A DNA stretch of 64,000 nucleotides. It comes from Elmis aenea. Taxonomy: Eukaryota; Arthropoda; Insecta; Coleoptera; Elmidae. A program made the translations under genes and the position numbers. The stretch spans positions 1-64,000 of the forward strand of contig CANTFG010000067.1 in assembly GCA_947652605.1 (NCBI GenBank). Direction: 5' to 3'. Of this stretch, positions 29,397 to 39,476 are shown in pieces. How positions within the stretch are numbered: position 1 is the first letter of the stretch; the number at the start of each line of letters is the position of its first letter. Under the pieces are notes generated by a model, which did no database searches, was not told the origin of the DNA, and was given only the letters and a program-made list of their open reading frames with translations.

Positions 29397-30187
29397 TTTT
29401 TTGAAGATTTCATGTATAAACCCAACCCTTTTTTGTACGGTTTCAAATATAAAGCACTTCCTTTTGTTTTACCTAAAGCAACAGCTTCCATCGTTTTATT
29501 ATGTCGTTCTGATTCTTGAAGTTGTTTCGTTGCATCTTTCGCCTCATTCACTGCTTTGACAATTCCAGCTACACCCCCTGCAAGACCTCCCAAAGCTGAC
29601 AAACCGGCAAATATAGCTGGTAAAAAAGGTAAAAATCCACCTCGTTTTGGTATAGCAATTACACGAGGTATTTTAACTTTTCGTTTTCCTCCTATCGTCT
29701 TGACAATGTGTTTAGCTGCTGTTAATGCAACACTTGCACCTTGATGTTGATCTTTAACACCAGACCGTTTGAGAACATCTTTTATTTTTCGAACAACGTG
29801 AGAATTAAAATTAATTTGACGTTTTACCTTCTTTTTTCTAATTTTTCTAATCTTTTTTCTACTTCCTAAACCTAATTTACGTTTAGCTTTCATAGCGTTG
29901 GTTACTGTCCAGGCTGCAATTTTTTCATTAAATGATGCGTCCGGAGCGTTGACTCTCCGCCAAGCCTTTTCTTGTAATAAAAGATCTGCCTCATGTCTTT
30001 TCTTTATATCCTCTTTATGAATAAAATATGATATATCGTGTTCTCTACACGCAGCATCTAATGGGTTTACACCAACTTCACCTCGAAGCAAACGTTTCTC
30101 TAATTTAGTACCTGGCCCACAAAACTGAAATCCCGGCAAATGAATTTCGAAGGGTAATTTATTTATAACGTCGTTAACAAACGACAT
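29393..30187 (-). CDS. PLA2-domain core / membrane-lytic-like protein
   Basis: 264 aa. Residues 17-54 form a parvovirus-VP1-type phospholipase A2 domain: calcium-loop-like FCGPGTKL (22-29) and catalytic CREHDISY with H50-D51 and Y54, then an acidic D68. Next comes a strongly basic stretch (about 100-123, RKKIRKIRKKKVKR) able to bind DNA or act as a nuclear localisation signal. Residues 184-210 are a glycine-rich hydrophobic segment (FLPFLPAIFAGLSALGGLAG) like a membrane-disrupting peptide. LAGG|V at 202-206 fits the adenain cleavage pattern (M/I/L)xGG-x. The protein probably helps the particle leave endosomes and coats DNA. It is the first gene of the right arm, and its 3' end carries the slippery site feeding the protease frame. 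Confidence 0.82.
   Translation of the reverse strand: MSFVNDVINKLPFEIHLPGFQFCGPGTKLEKRLLRGEVGVNPLDAACREHDISYFIHKEDIKKRHEADLLLQEKAWRRVNAPDASFNEKIAAWTVTNAMKAKRKLGLGSRKKIRKIRKKKVKRQINFNSHVVRKIKDVLKRSGVKDQHQGASVALTAAKHIVKTIGGKRKVKIPRVIAIPKRGGFLPFLPAIFAGLSALGGLAGGVAGIVKAVNEAKDATKQLQESERHNKTMEAVALGKTKGSALYLKPYKKGLGLYMKSSKN
29396..29402 (-). promoter_or_regulatory. -1 ribosomal frameshift site A AAA AAC
   Basis: On the - strand the last codons of the PLA2-domain gene read AAA AAC followed by TAA, with the preceding codon ending in A. This gives A AAA AAC in the exact X XXY YYZ phase needed for tandem -1 slippage, as at several retroviral gag-pro sites. After a -1 slip the ribosome enters the open protease frame. 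A short CTAC/GTAG stem with a CTC loop begins 11 nt downstream; it is weak, so a stronger structure or pseudoknot needs folding to show. Confidence 0.75.
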
Positions 30188-30290
30188 TTTTTTTAAATTT
30201 TTTAATATGCTTGTTTGTGAACACTTTTTTTCAAGTTTTATTGACTTCAGAGGTATCAGTTAGTTGAAGGTTAGATATAACCAACAAGTT

Positions 30291-30420
30291 GACTCACGAT
30301 CAAATACGTTGAGACTTGTTCAAGGTTATAACTAACAAACAAACAGGTCGACTCACGATCAAATACGTTGAGACTTGTTCAAGGTTAAAAACAACAAACA
30401 AACAGGTAGACAATCAAATA
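30291..30420 (+). repeat. 59-bp tandem repeat inside right TIR
   Basis: The unit GACTCACGATCAAATACG...CAAGGTTA occurs at 30291 and 30350 (period 59), with a third partial copy near 30409. It lies between the right TIR and the first right-arm gene, mirroring the repeats inside the left end. Upstream of the 264-aa gene no strong TATA box is seen, so these repeats may hold the promoter elements. Confidence 0.85.
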
Positions 30421-30431
30421 CGTCTCCACTT

Positions 30432-30657
30432 AACAAAACCACTTTCGCTTGGCATCAAACGCCTGACCTCGAACCGCCTGACCTCGACTCGGGAGCGCGC
30501 TGCGACGTTCGGTACCTGCATGAGAGCCTCGGGGCGGACGGGTTGTTCAAGCGGGTTATACCCATGAGATAGTTAAACAACGAATATTTTTCGTTTTAAT
30601 TACGCAACCCCAGCAAATTGTGTACTCGTGTTTTTGAACAACCTCATCCCTTCTACT
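30432..30657 (-). repeat. Polinton right terminal inverted repeat
   Basis: Reverse complement of the left end, terminating in CCTCATCCCTTCTACT. It is 19 bp longer than the left copy. About 15 bp is an extra direct copy of the GAGGTCAGGCG motif present once on the left, and 4 bp (GCGA) is an indel near the inner edge. Otherwise the two ends agree closely. Confidence 0.95.
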
Positions 30658-32262
30658 ATAATTTGCCAGTTAATTGCAAAAGTTTACACAAACAAGGATT
30701 TGCCCACTTCAAATTCATCTACTGGACTACAAAAGTAATTTAATTGAATTATGAAAAAAAAAATTAAATCCGATTATAACTTACATGTCATGTATAATTC
30801 TAACTAACGCTATGTAGGTGCAAGGATTATAAACTGAACAGGATGTACCATCCTATAAGCAAAAGCCTTATGTATTACTACGTATCAGTAAGTGACGTCA
30901 TTAATGATGACAAAATATTAAAATTTTATAGGTATCTTAGATTTTGCATTGAATGGCAGTCAATTATTAAAGATGAAAAACGAGTCAGTGTAAAAATTAA
31001 ACGAAAACAAATCATATTTAGGGTGGTAGATATATAACTTTTTTGCTTACTGTCTTGAACCAGTCTCCAATACATACATTGTTTAATTAAAATCAGTAAC
31101 ATTATGACTACTACATTGTTTAAAATTACGTCTTCTGGGTTAGGTACAATATTTTGTTCATCAAAAATTATTGACAAAAATTCAAGCACCTCCTGACTTA
31201 TTTTGTACTTTTTGTCGTTTTAATTGCTTTATGCGCATTATTGGTACGGCCTCTGAAATATTTACGGCGCTCGAATAACCATAAACATTAAAGGTCTAAA
31301 TTTACCGTAAAGAGCCGTGTAGGATTTGTATAAATAATAAACTGTAAGGTTGCGTTTAAAATTTAAGGGCTGCGTGAACGTCTACCTTCTTAAACCGCGA
31401 GGTTAAAACTCCAGGAAATAAGCTACAAATTAATTTAATGGAAGATTATTGGATTATTATGCATTTAACAAACTTTAATAACGCTACGGAGAATCATAAT
31501 TCCTTAAATATTTATGATTTTTTAAGTTTCGGAATGGCGAATGTTTATTGCAAGTGTTTCTGAGCGATTGTTAGCAATCATATGTATATAATTTTTTAAA
31601 TCTTACTAACTATGCTTAATGTGAAGTGCGCTTTATTTATCAATTTGCAAAACACATTGTGTTAAAAGTTAAAACTCTATACAAGTAAAGAAATCAAGTG
31701 TAATATACTGACTGTTGTACACCCGATGAATTAACAACAAAAATCAGAGTCATATTTCTCAATTAAAATTATCTGTTCCAAACTTCATTTAAACTAAACA
31801 CCAACAAATAATTTCATTTAAACTTTCCGCGCCCCTCTTAATTTTTAGCGTCAATCCTAAGGGCATCAGGCTAGAGTTTAGGGCTTCGTTATTAACGCAA
31901 TTTGTATCTAAATTGTTTTGAAAATATCGACCGAATCCATTTAAATGTAAATTGAAAAACGTTGTTTCAATAAATAATTTTCTACACCGTTTTATCCCTT
32001 ATCTTAATAACAAAACCAAAACGGTGAGCCACCTTAAGTAGACTTCCCTGTTACAGCATGTCGTTACGATAACGAAACTGTAGCGTGGGACCGCGAAACA
32101 TGCTTGGATAAAATTTGTGTTAAATAGTGATCAGAAGTCGATAGCAAAAATTGCGTCAAAAATATGATCAGAGTGAAACGTTATCATATTCAAAAATAGA
32201 TAAATTTTTAATTGTAGTTTTTTTAGCTTTATATTTTAGTAAACTATAATATAAATATTAAT
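30658..32262. other. Host flank of Polinton, no gene seen
   Basis: AT-rich single-copy-looking DNA. There is no satellite monomer here although satellite borders the other Polinton end. Short ORFs (for example around 30843-31037) have no recognisable sequence. Nothing else supportable. Confidence 0.6.
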
Positions 32263-32655
32263 ATAACAAAGACAAAGGTTATAGTTATAGCGAAAAATCA
32301 TGAACTAGTTACAATAATGCTAGACCAAAAAAAGATAGAACAGGTAGCAAGTTTTAAATATTTAGGAACAATAATTGCAGAAAATGGTAAATTGGAGGAA
32401 GATCTGAATGACAGAATAGCGGCAGCGACGAAATTTTACTACGCCACTAATAAATGCTTGATAAGTAAGAAACAAACATCAAAAGAAACGAAGACGCGAG
32501 TTTTTAATGCAGTGTACGTACCCATCCTCACGTACAGTTCAGAAACTTGGACACTAACTCAAAAACAAAAACAAAGAATACAGGTACAGGAAATGAGATT
32601 TTTGAGAAGAATAGAGGGATGTAGACTGATCGATAAAATCAGTAACGAAATCAGG
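32263..32655 (+). pseudogene. Non-LTR retrotransposon RT C-terminal fragment
   Basis: An open frame shows the C-terminal part of a LINE reverse transcriptase: a TKTKV lead-in, FKYLGTIIAENGKLEEDLND, a TKTRVFNAVYVPILTYSSETW segment and MRFLRRIEG. The catalytic core and endonuclease are missing, so it is a truncated relic. It runs directly into a mariner relic on the right. Confidence 0.8.
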
Positions 32656-32659
32656 TCCG

Positions 32660-33095
32660 GCGCACAGTCATTACTCCGGCTATGATTGTGGCTGCTGGTG
32701 GGCTAATTTATACGAATCGTGGCAGAGTTGGCCGAAAGACTTCCCACGTACTCGCCTGATAACCGTAATTCGCCGAAAGCGCCGAGGTTTGTTTACCGAT
32801 GGTGATTTGCTTTAGCATGATAATGCACGCTCTTATTCCCCTCGCAGGACGGTCTCACCTATTTACGTTTAAATGTCTCCCATATCGAGCTTATTCCCCT
32901 GACTTAGCACCTTTGAATTTTCACATTTTTGTAGCTCTCAACGAGCATATTGGTGACACATGACGAAACGATGATAGTCAAGAAAACGGTTCATGATTGG
33001 TTGCACACACGTGTGAAAGACTTTTTTTTACCACGCTTTAGAGCACCGTTAAGGGGAAAGCATTGTCCTTGGTGAGGATTACGTTAAAAAATAAA
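32660..33095 (+). pseudogene. Degenerate mariner-like transposase fragment
   Basis: Conceptual translation in shifting frames shows HDNAR (about 32816), then YSPDLAPLNFHIF (about 32899) and a C-terminal part with VKDFFY and GEDYVKK, the C-terminal half of a Tc1/mariner transposase. Internal stops and at least one frameshift make it dead. The polyadenylation-like AATAAACAC follows the end. Confidence 0.75.
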
Positions 33096-33346
33096 CACAT
33101 GTATTTGCACTTCACTTAATTCATTTGCTGTTTTCATTTGAACGTCCCTTACATCATAAAAGTTGGCACGTCATTGTTTTTATCCTTGAAATTTTTTATC
33201 CTCTCACAAAATTTAAATTTTAAAAATCTCAAAGTCCCTAAAATTGGATATCGCAAATTTTTTATTTATTACTGTAATAAAATTGCGCTTAATAATTTTT
33301 TGTTGTATGTTGTTTTAAACCATTTGCAGAAATTTCGACTTTTGAA

Positions 33347-33702
33347 CAGGGACCCGAACCGTAAAGAACAACGGTTCAGTTCCGGTTACCATAGATTTTA
33401 TCTTTTCGGTTTACGTTCCGAATCATCGGTTTTTATTTTATAATAATTCGGTAACCGGTTCGGCGGCAACGGTTCAGTTCCAGTTCCGGTTTAATGCAAA
33501 ATATTATATTATAAAAAAAATTGGACTGAACCGTTGTGTGAACCGGTTGAAGCGGTTTGAACCGGTTCAGACCAGTCGGTTCGTTGCGAAATTGTAGTTT
33601 TGTGATTTTTAAAATAAAAGGTTCAGTACCGGTTTACGGTTGATGAAAAAACACCGGTTCGTACCGGTTTTTGTTCCAGTTCCGGTTCGATTCGGGTCAC
33701 TG
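33347..33702. mobile_element. hAT-type MITE with perfect 8-bp duplication
   Basis: 356 bp bounded by CAGGGACCCGAACCG and the reverse complement of CAGTGACCCGAATCGAACCG. It is flanked by exact 8-bp direct repeats CTTTTGAA at 33339-33346 and 33703-33710, the hAT hallmark. The interior is dense in ACCGGTTC/GGTTCAG words in both orientations, probably subterminal transposase-binding repeats. It has no coding capacity. Confidence 0.92.
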
Positions 33703-33710
33703 CTTTTGAA

Positions 33711-34583
33711 TTTTGGATTGGTCGAATTAAAGTAAGATAAATATTTTCATAAATATTCTTAAATTTTTCTTGTTTACTTTATTGATGAAACCCATTGGAG
33801 TATCAAGCCGTTTTCAAACAATCTTTTCGCTTTATAGCAGAGAATGAGCAAAACAAACAGTTAGTAGGTGGATGCACTTACCTTGAGTTGATGTGGTTAG
33901 CAGCTACACTGATGTCAACACGGTATTCGGGACCTTCGGTTAACAGAATTGTGAATTGGGAATATTCAACCTGTAATAAGAAAATTTTGGTCATCTAAAA
34001 TGATTTTGAATAGTGCAATCTTAAGACGAACACATCACGTGAATACTAACATTTCTAAGGTAGTAAAATTGACATGCAGTCTTTATTTATACAGTTATCC
34101 AACTGGTATCGTTGACACTCTGGCTAGAATGGCCATAGCCAAGAAGTGTTAATTTCAAGCGGTTCTGAAAAGATGAGATGTAGAATATTCAAAGTAATTT
34201 AAATTTGTGAAGTATGGAGAATCCGGGTCGCCTAAAAACCAGTGTCATAGCATTAGCGAACACTTGAAAAGCAAACGTCACTGATGACGTATTTTTGAGA
34301 CTCTCTGCGTACATGCACAGATAATTTTTATTTCCCATTAATAAACCTTGCGAACGAATGTAAAATATAAAATTTCTATGCCCTATTTTATTACAATTTA
34401 ATTACACAAATTTTATTGAGTGTCGTTAAAACAAATCTTTAAATAAGAACACAAAAAATGTATGTTTTCAAACGACTTTCCACAAATTTAACTTATTTTG
34501 TTTCCATTACTTGAAGGAACTCATGGCCAATTTTAACCATATTCCACTCTGCTACTTATACATTACATTACATTATTAGTACC
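33711..34583. other. Intergenic, no gene recognised
   Basis: AT-rich DNA with only short spurious frames. Nothing identifiable. Confidence 0.5.
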
Positions 34584-35140
34584 GTCGCGCGGGGTGACTT
34601 AAACCATTTTTCCACAAAGTCTTTTAAATTTTTTCATGTAATTATAAAACTTGAAAGGTTCTGTGTTTGAAAATTGGAGGAATAGATACAAACTACATGC
34701 CCTATAGTTTTACAAACGCTCAGAACCCCAATTTTCATAAAAACTTTGTTTTTTTTTTTAAATTCAGGGGATGGCTCATGACACCTCATGGATTGAGCCA
34801 CATGATAATTAAGTGCATATTTGATTCTCTACTTCTAATTTAGCCCCCAACTGAGATAAAATGAGCCACCCACACTGTTTAAAAAAAACTGCGACTCTTT
34901 ACTTATAGAATATTAAAAAAATATAAATCACTGGTATTTTCTCAAAAATTTGCACCTTACACTTTAAGGCTTACAGAATAAGCAGACAGCATAAGTAGAA
35001 ATAAATTTAGTGAATTCTAACCCAATTAAGAAAGAGAGCACAAAAAGTTGTCCTAGAAATGCTATATTAGGAAGTATCAATATATACAGCTATTAATCAA
35101 ACAATTTTCTTGTCAAGTGGTTCAAGTCATCCCGTGCGAC
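34584..35140. mobile_element. Probable MITE with imperfect TIRs
   Basis: About 557 bp between GTCGCGCGGGGTGACTTAAA and, inverted at the right, GTCGCACGGGATGACTTGAA. No coding region. A clear target duplication is not visible, so the exact ends and superfamily are uncertain. Confidence 0.6.
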
Positions 35141-36238
35141 TTTATATTACAAATATATGAAAATGTTTTACGGTACCATAACTAAACTCGTAAATGTTAA
35201 TTGAATAAAAACAGGTGCCGGTGTGCAAAAGTTTCCAAGTTCGAAATCCTCGGATATCCTTAAATTGCGTTGTCGAAATGATTCGTGTTTAAACGCAACC
35301 CCAGGCTGTTCCATGTAAAAATAACTTAACAAAGCTTGACGGGACATTAAAACAAAGAGTTTCTGACGGGTCTCGACAACGATCCACTAAAATGGATGCA
35401 GCAACAAGATTTTAATTTTATTGAAATGTAAACGCAACTGTAATGCACATTTGCCGTATTATATTCCGCATCAATTGTTTAAGTGTTGTTCTGAATAAGA
35501 GCGTTAATAATGTTTGACGTGCGCTTTTTCGTTTTCACACAAATGCGAGATAATAAAAAAATCGAGAGTCGTAAAACAAAAACGTAATCAAGATAATGTA
35601 AAGCTTGTTTAACTAGATTTTGTTACTTCGTATAAGTAGTTTATTGTATTTCCAAATTTAACCTTCGAGCGAGCGCGCAGTGATAAAATTTATACCTTTT
35701 TAAGATTTTTGGCGATAACTTTTTTTTTAGAGTTTCCGGCGCCGTCTAACCCAAAGGTATTCCTAAAACAATGTTTTTGCTATATATAATAATAATAATA
35801 ATAATAATAAGAATAATATTAATAATAATAATTTATTAGTCTTTGAGAATACTTTCTGATTTTATTATTTTGTTATTATTCTTATGTTTATGAATTTATG
35901 TTATGTTACAATTGAATTTGGAATATATTTTGATTATTTTTGCAAATAAAACTACGTACCTATTACATAGACAACTGAAATTTTTACTTTTGCACAATCA
36001 AAAGAATATAAAATTACATAAAAAAATGAATGCCCTTATGACCTAGGTATGCCACAACTATTCAACAATAAATAATAAACAAAAATATGGCCCTCGGAAC
36101 CGTCAAAATATTTTAAATCAGCAAAATACATACAAATAACGCACGAGATAAAATTTATCCTGCGCGCCTGCTGATGTTATAATTTTAGGCGCGCCCGCTC
36201 GAAGGTTAAAGGATAAACGCCGAATTTAGATTTTTATA
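35141..36238. other. Intergenic, with a trinucleotide microsatellite
   Basis: No gene is seen. An imperfect (AAT)n microsatellite lies at about 35787-35833. A GC-rich patch with GCGCGCCTGC near 36160 stands out against the AT-rich context but has no assignable role. Confidence 0.55.
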
Positions 36239-36766
36239 TACAGGGTGTTTCACTTTTTCATGCGACACTATTGCTACCTCCGTAAATAATGAAAATACAA
36301 GTTTGGTTAAATGGGACAAAAGTTTGCTATTTAGTAGTTTATTGTAAACAAGATCGTTTTTTTTTTTAAATTCCATGGCTTGCGTTATATAACGAAAAAA
36401 CCGAAATTGATCAAAATTTTTAAACTTAAATATCTCGGCTATTGTTGCGAACACACAAAAACGCCAAAGAAAAAATGTTTTGTAGATTTTGTTTGCTATA
36501 AGATGACGATAGTCAGATCTTTCTTTATAAATTACCGTGCGAGATATTTGTCAAAACAACTTGTTTTTAAATGGCAGTCGTAGTAGGTGATGACTTAGAT
36601 TTAAAGATTATTTTTTTACCGGCAAAACCATTACGGTTGTTAAAGATTTTTTTTCGTTTAATAGTAGCTCGTAAATCATAGATCATTTTGACTCATTTAA
36701 CCAACTCTGTATCTCTTACCGTTTACGAGATCCCCATGCTGTTCACGATAACTGAGACACCCTGTA
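36239..36766. mobile_element. TACAGGGTG-family MITE (Tc1/mariner-like)
   Basis: 528 bp with terminal inverted repeats TACAGGGTGTTTCA and, inverted, TACAGGGTGTCTCA, flanked by TA on both sides (36237-36238, 36767-36768). A related left half occurs at 62604, and its right-end motif GGGGATCTCGTAAACGG recurs at 43973 and 45628. Non-coding. Confidence 0.82.
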
Positions 36767-36818
36767 TAAAACAGTATCAACACAACAACAAAATTGTGTG
36801 CTCCTCATATAGGATATA

Positions 36819-36846
36819 CAGTGCAGCGCAAAAGTATGGAAACAGA
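36819..36846 (+). mobile_element. Solitary mariner-like terminal repeat
   Basis: CAGTGCAGCGCAAAAGTATG resembles the ends of mariner-type miniature elements. The matching opposite end was not found nearby. Confidence 0.4.
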
Positions 36847-36849
36847 CAA

Positions 36850-39086
36850 ATATCTAGAAAAGAAGAGGTCCGCTGAGCCTTTTATTATATTCGAAAATCG
36901 TTCAAATTAATTTTTCAGGCTAAGTTGAAAACAAAATATTGTCTACAAAACAATTCATTGGAGTCCTCTGTAAGCTATTAATTTTGTCAGGGGTCCTTGG
37001 AGTAAAAAGTTTGAGAATCACTGATCTAGATGATCTAGAATACTATTAAAGATATTACAATGAAATTTGGTTATGGCCGTTTTTGTAGGTTCCGGTTTCA
37101 ATGAAAATATTGAGGTTGCAAATACGACTTTCTGTTCAACGGAAAACCGATTAAAACTAGGATTTAAAAAAAAACTGTATATTTTGGATTATTCTTTAAT
37201 TTGTGTGAGGTTATATCGGCCTAAAGTCAACCAATTTCGTGAAATTTGCATTTTTATGAATATTTTGAGCGTACAGCACTTTCAAACTTTCGAAAACTGT
37301 TAACATTTAAAAACTAAGAAAGGCAGTAGAAACTCAGATTGACAATAAATTAACTAACACTGCTCTAGCTACATTTTAAAAATATTATACAGGGCGTTTT
37401 TACGCTTGATCAAACCTGTGAAAATTTAAACATTGATAACTTATTTTTCTTAAATACAACACCCTACACTTTTTTACAAAGTCTTACAGAAAATTTCATT
37501 GTAAATAAAAACAATAAACCTGTTTTCTACCTAAAATTGATATCTATTATCTGAGATATAGCGGTTTTATTAGGGTAGCGTAATTTTGGAAACATTGGCA
37601 CCATTAAAAGAAGAAATCAAAAAAGTTATAATTTTATTTATTCCCTACAAATTTTTGACTTTTTTTTATAATGAAGATGTGATTTTATTGCGGTTTCAGT
37701 ACCCAGGTATTTTTAGCTTGATCGTTTAAATTCGCCGCAAGATATTACGCGTTATTAAAATTTCTATATTACCTTAATAAGTTGGTATATATTTAAGACA
37801 ACACGAAATATTAAAGACCTCTCAGTGATCTTCCCTCATTTGTAACGCATTCTGCGAAAATTTGACAGAAACCTGGGGTGCTAACAAGCAGTTTATAGCT
37901 ACATTAAACGTTTGCATTGTATGAGTACAAAGTTATTAAATTAAGGTGGTTACCTATATTTACAGCCGAAATACACGCTGTCAAGGTTAATCGCCGCTGG
38001 ATCTCGGGGTATTAATTTTAAACTCAACTGTTGTATGTTCACAACAGGTGGCACACGAACACTCTAACGGTTGGATAACGTCTTAAAAAATTCGTTTTTA
38101 ATTAGTGATAAAATGGTAAAAATATTTCTTTCTGGAAAAATATACTGGTTAATAAAATATGCAAGATATTACGTCAGCATAATATAGATTTAATTATTGA
38201 GAGCTTCCGTTCATAATTATAGGTATTTAATGTACGTTGTAATAAAGTACATTAAATTATGGTGGAGGCGACAGGCAAGATTGTTCATGAATACAACACT
38301 TATACAGGGTGATTCAGTTAGACTGTCGCACCCCTATAACTTTGTTATTTTAAGAGACAGCCTCCATAAATATTATATTTTTGTAAATTGCGGAATCTCT
38401 ATCGAACAACGCGACGTTTAAATATTTTTTTCTACGATGAAATATATCAGACTAACGATAGTCAACTTCAATTTTTATATTACATGTTATACTTTTTTTT
38501 ATTGATTCTAATAAAATTCTAAATCTGATAGAGCATTTAAAAAAATAAGCAAACTTATAAAAAAATTAGTTTAAAATTATTTATTTTGCACAAAATCGTT
38601 GTATTTGACTAAACAAAACACGATCGCTGAAGTAATTGACAGGTTAAAACTTGTCTAATTGTGTTTTATTATTTTTTAACGAAATATTATTTTGTAAGCA
38701 TTAAATTGAAACGCCTGAAGTAGGTGCTTAACAGAAACAAATTGACAGAAGGTTCATTTTTAATTTAATACTCATAAAACAATTGCTTTTCGTCAAAAAA
38801 TATTAAGACACAATTAGGAAAAATTATAAACTGCCAATTACTACAGCGATTGTGTTTTGTTCAGTCAAATACACACATAAAATCAAATAGTTATTGATTT
38901 TAATTATGTATTTAAACACTACCAGAAATTATTATTGAGAAAAATAACCGCACAAAAAAACTTACGCTGGTGTAAAATTCGAAGAATATCTCAACCGGAA
39001 ATAAATAGGGAAAAAATACTGCTCCAATTTTAGATAAATTCATATCAATATAGGTTTTCATCGTGTCTTTATTCAATCATTGTGAG
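36850..39086. other. Intergenic with scattered element ends
   Basis: No gene recognised. It holds lone TACAGGG ends near 37389 (TACAGGGCG) and 38303 (TACAGGGTGATTC), so it is probably built of decayed miniature elements. Confidence 0.5.
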
Positions 39087-39468
39087 CAGGGTTTGGAGCA
39101 GTTCAGTTTTTTAATTGCTCCGCTCCAGGTCCCCCCAGCGTCAGAATACCTGATGCAGCTCCGCTCCATGCTCCAAATATTGTTAATAATAAAAAAAAAG
39201 GTTTTGTAATAGTTTTTATTTTTTAAAAAGTTTTAATTTTATCGGATATGTGGAAGATGGTCAAAAATTACAATATTTGACCTTAACAAACAAGGGAAGT
39301 TAAATATATGTAAATGTTTGAAAGAACAAATAATTGATCTTCAAAGGTTGAAAAAATTGCAGATACATAATAAACTGGAGCAGTGGAGCAATCAAAATTA
39401 TTTGTTCCGGACTCCGCCCCTGTTCCGGGCAAAAACCCATTGCTCCACTGCTCCGCTCCAAACCCCTG
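39087..39468. mobile_element. hAT-type MITE rich in GCTCC words
   Basis: 382 bp from CAGGGTTTGGAGCAG to CTGCTCCGCTCCAAACCCCTG-type inverted end, flanked by near-identical 8-bp direct repeats ATTGTGAG (39079-39086) and ATTGTAAG (39469-39476). Multiple GCTCC/GGAGC motifs near the ends look like subterminal binding repeats. Non-coding. Confidence 0.88.
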
Positions 39469-39476
39469 ATTGTAAG

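Larger units (their letters stand above)
13793..30657. mobile_element. Complete Polinton/Maverick (adintovirus-like) element
   Basis: The element is bounded by long TIRs starting AGTAGAAGGGATGAGG, matching the usual Polinton 5'-AG start. It carries the full hallmark set: protein-primed polymerase, DDE integrase with chromodomain, packaging ATPase, adenain-like protease, major and minor capsid proteins, plus a PLA2-domain protein and several small genes. Left-arm genes are on + and right-arm genes on -, converging near 22.75-23.06 kb. The hallmark ORFs are open and the outer TIR halves look identical, which suggests a young copy. The expected 6-bp target duplication is not seen: the left flank is ATGAGC and the right flank ATAATT. 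It could be a transposon or an integrated virus of the same family. Confidence 0.97.

Noticed and set aside
30316..30572. ORFs across the right TIR and 59-bp repeats
   Set aside because: They read through the terminal inverted repeat and tandem repeats; the left TIR has no equivalent gene.
13793..30657. Retrotransposon or retrovirus, because of the integrase and gag-pro-like frameshift
   Set aside because: There is no reverse transcriptase or LTRs; family B polymerase, packaging ATPase, jelly-roll capsid genes and inverted repeats define a Polinton.
33138..33443. 101-aa ORF spanning the hAT MITE boundary
   Set aside because: It crosses from flank into the MITE repeat; chance frame.
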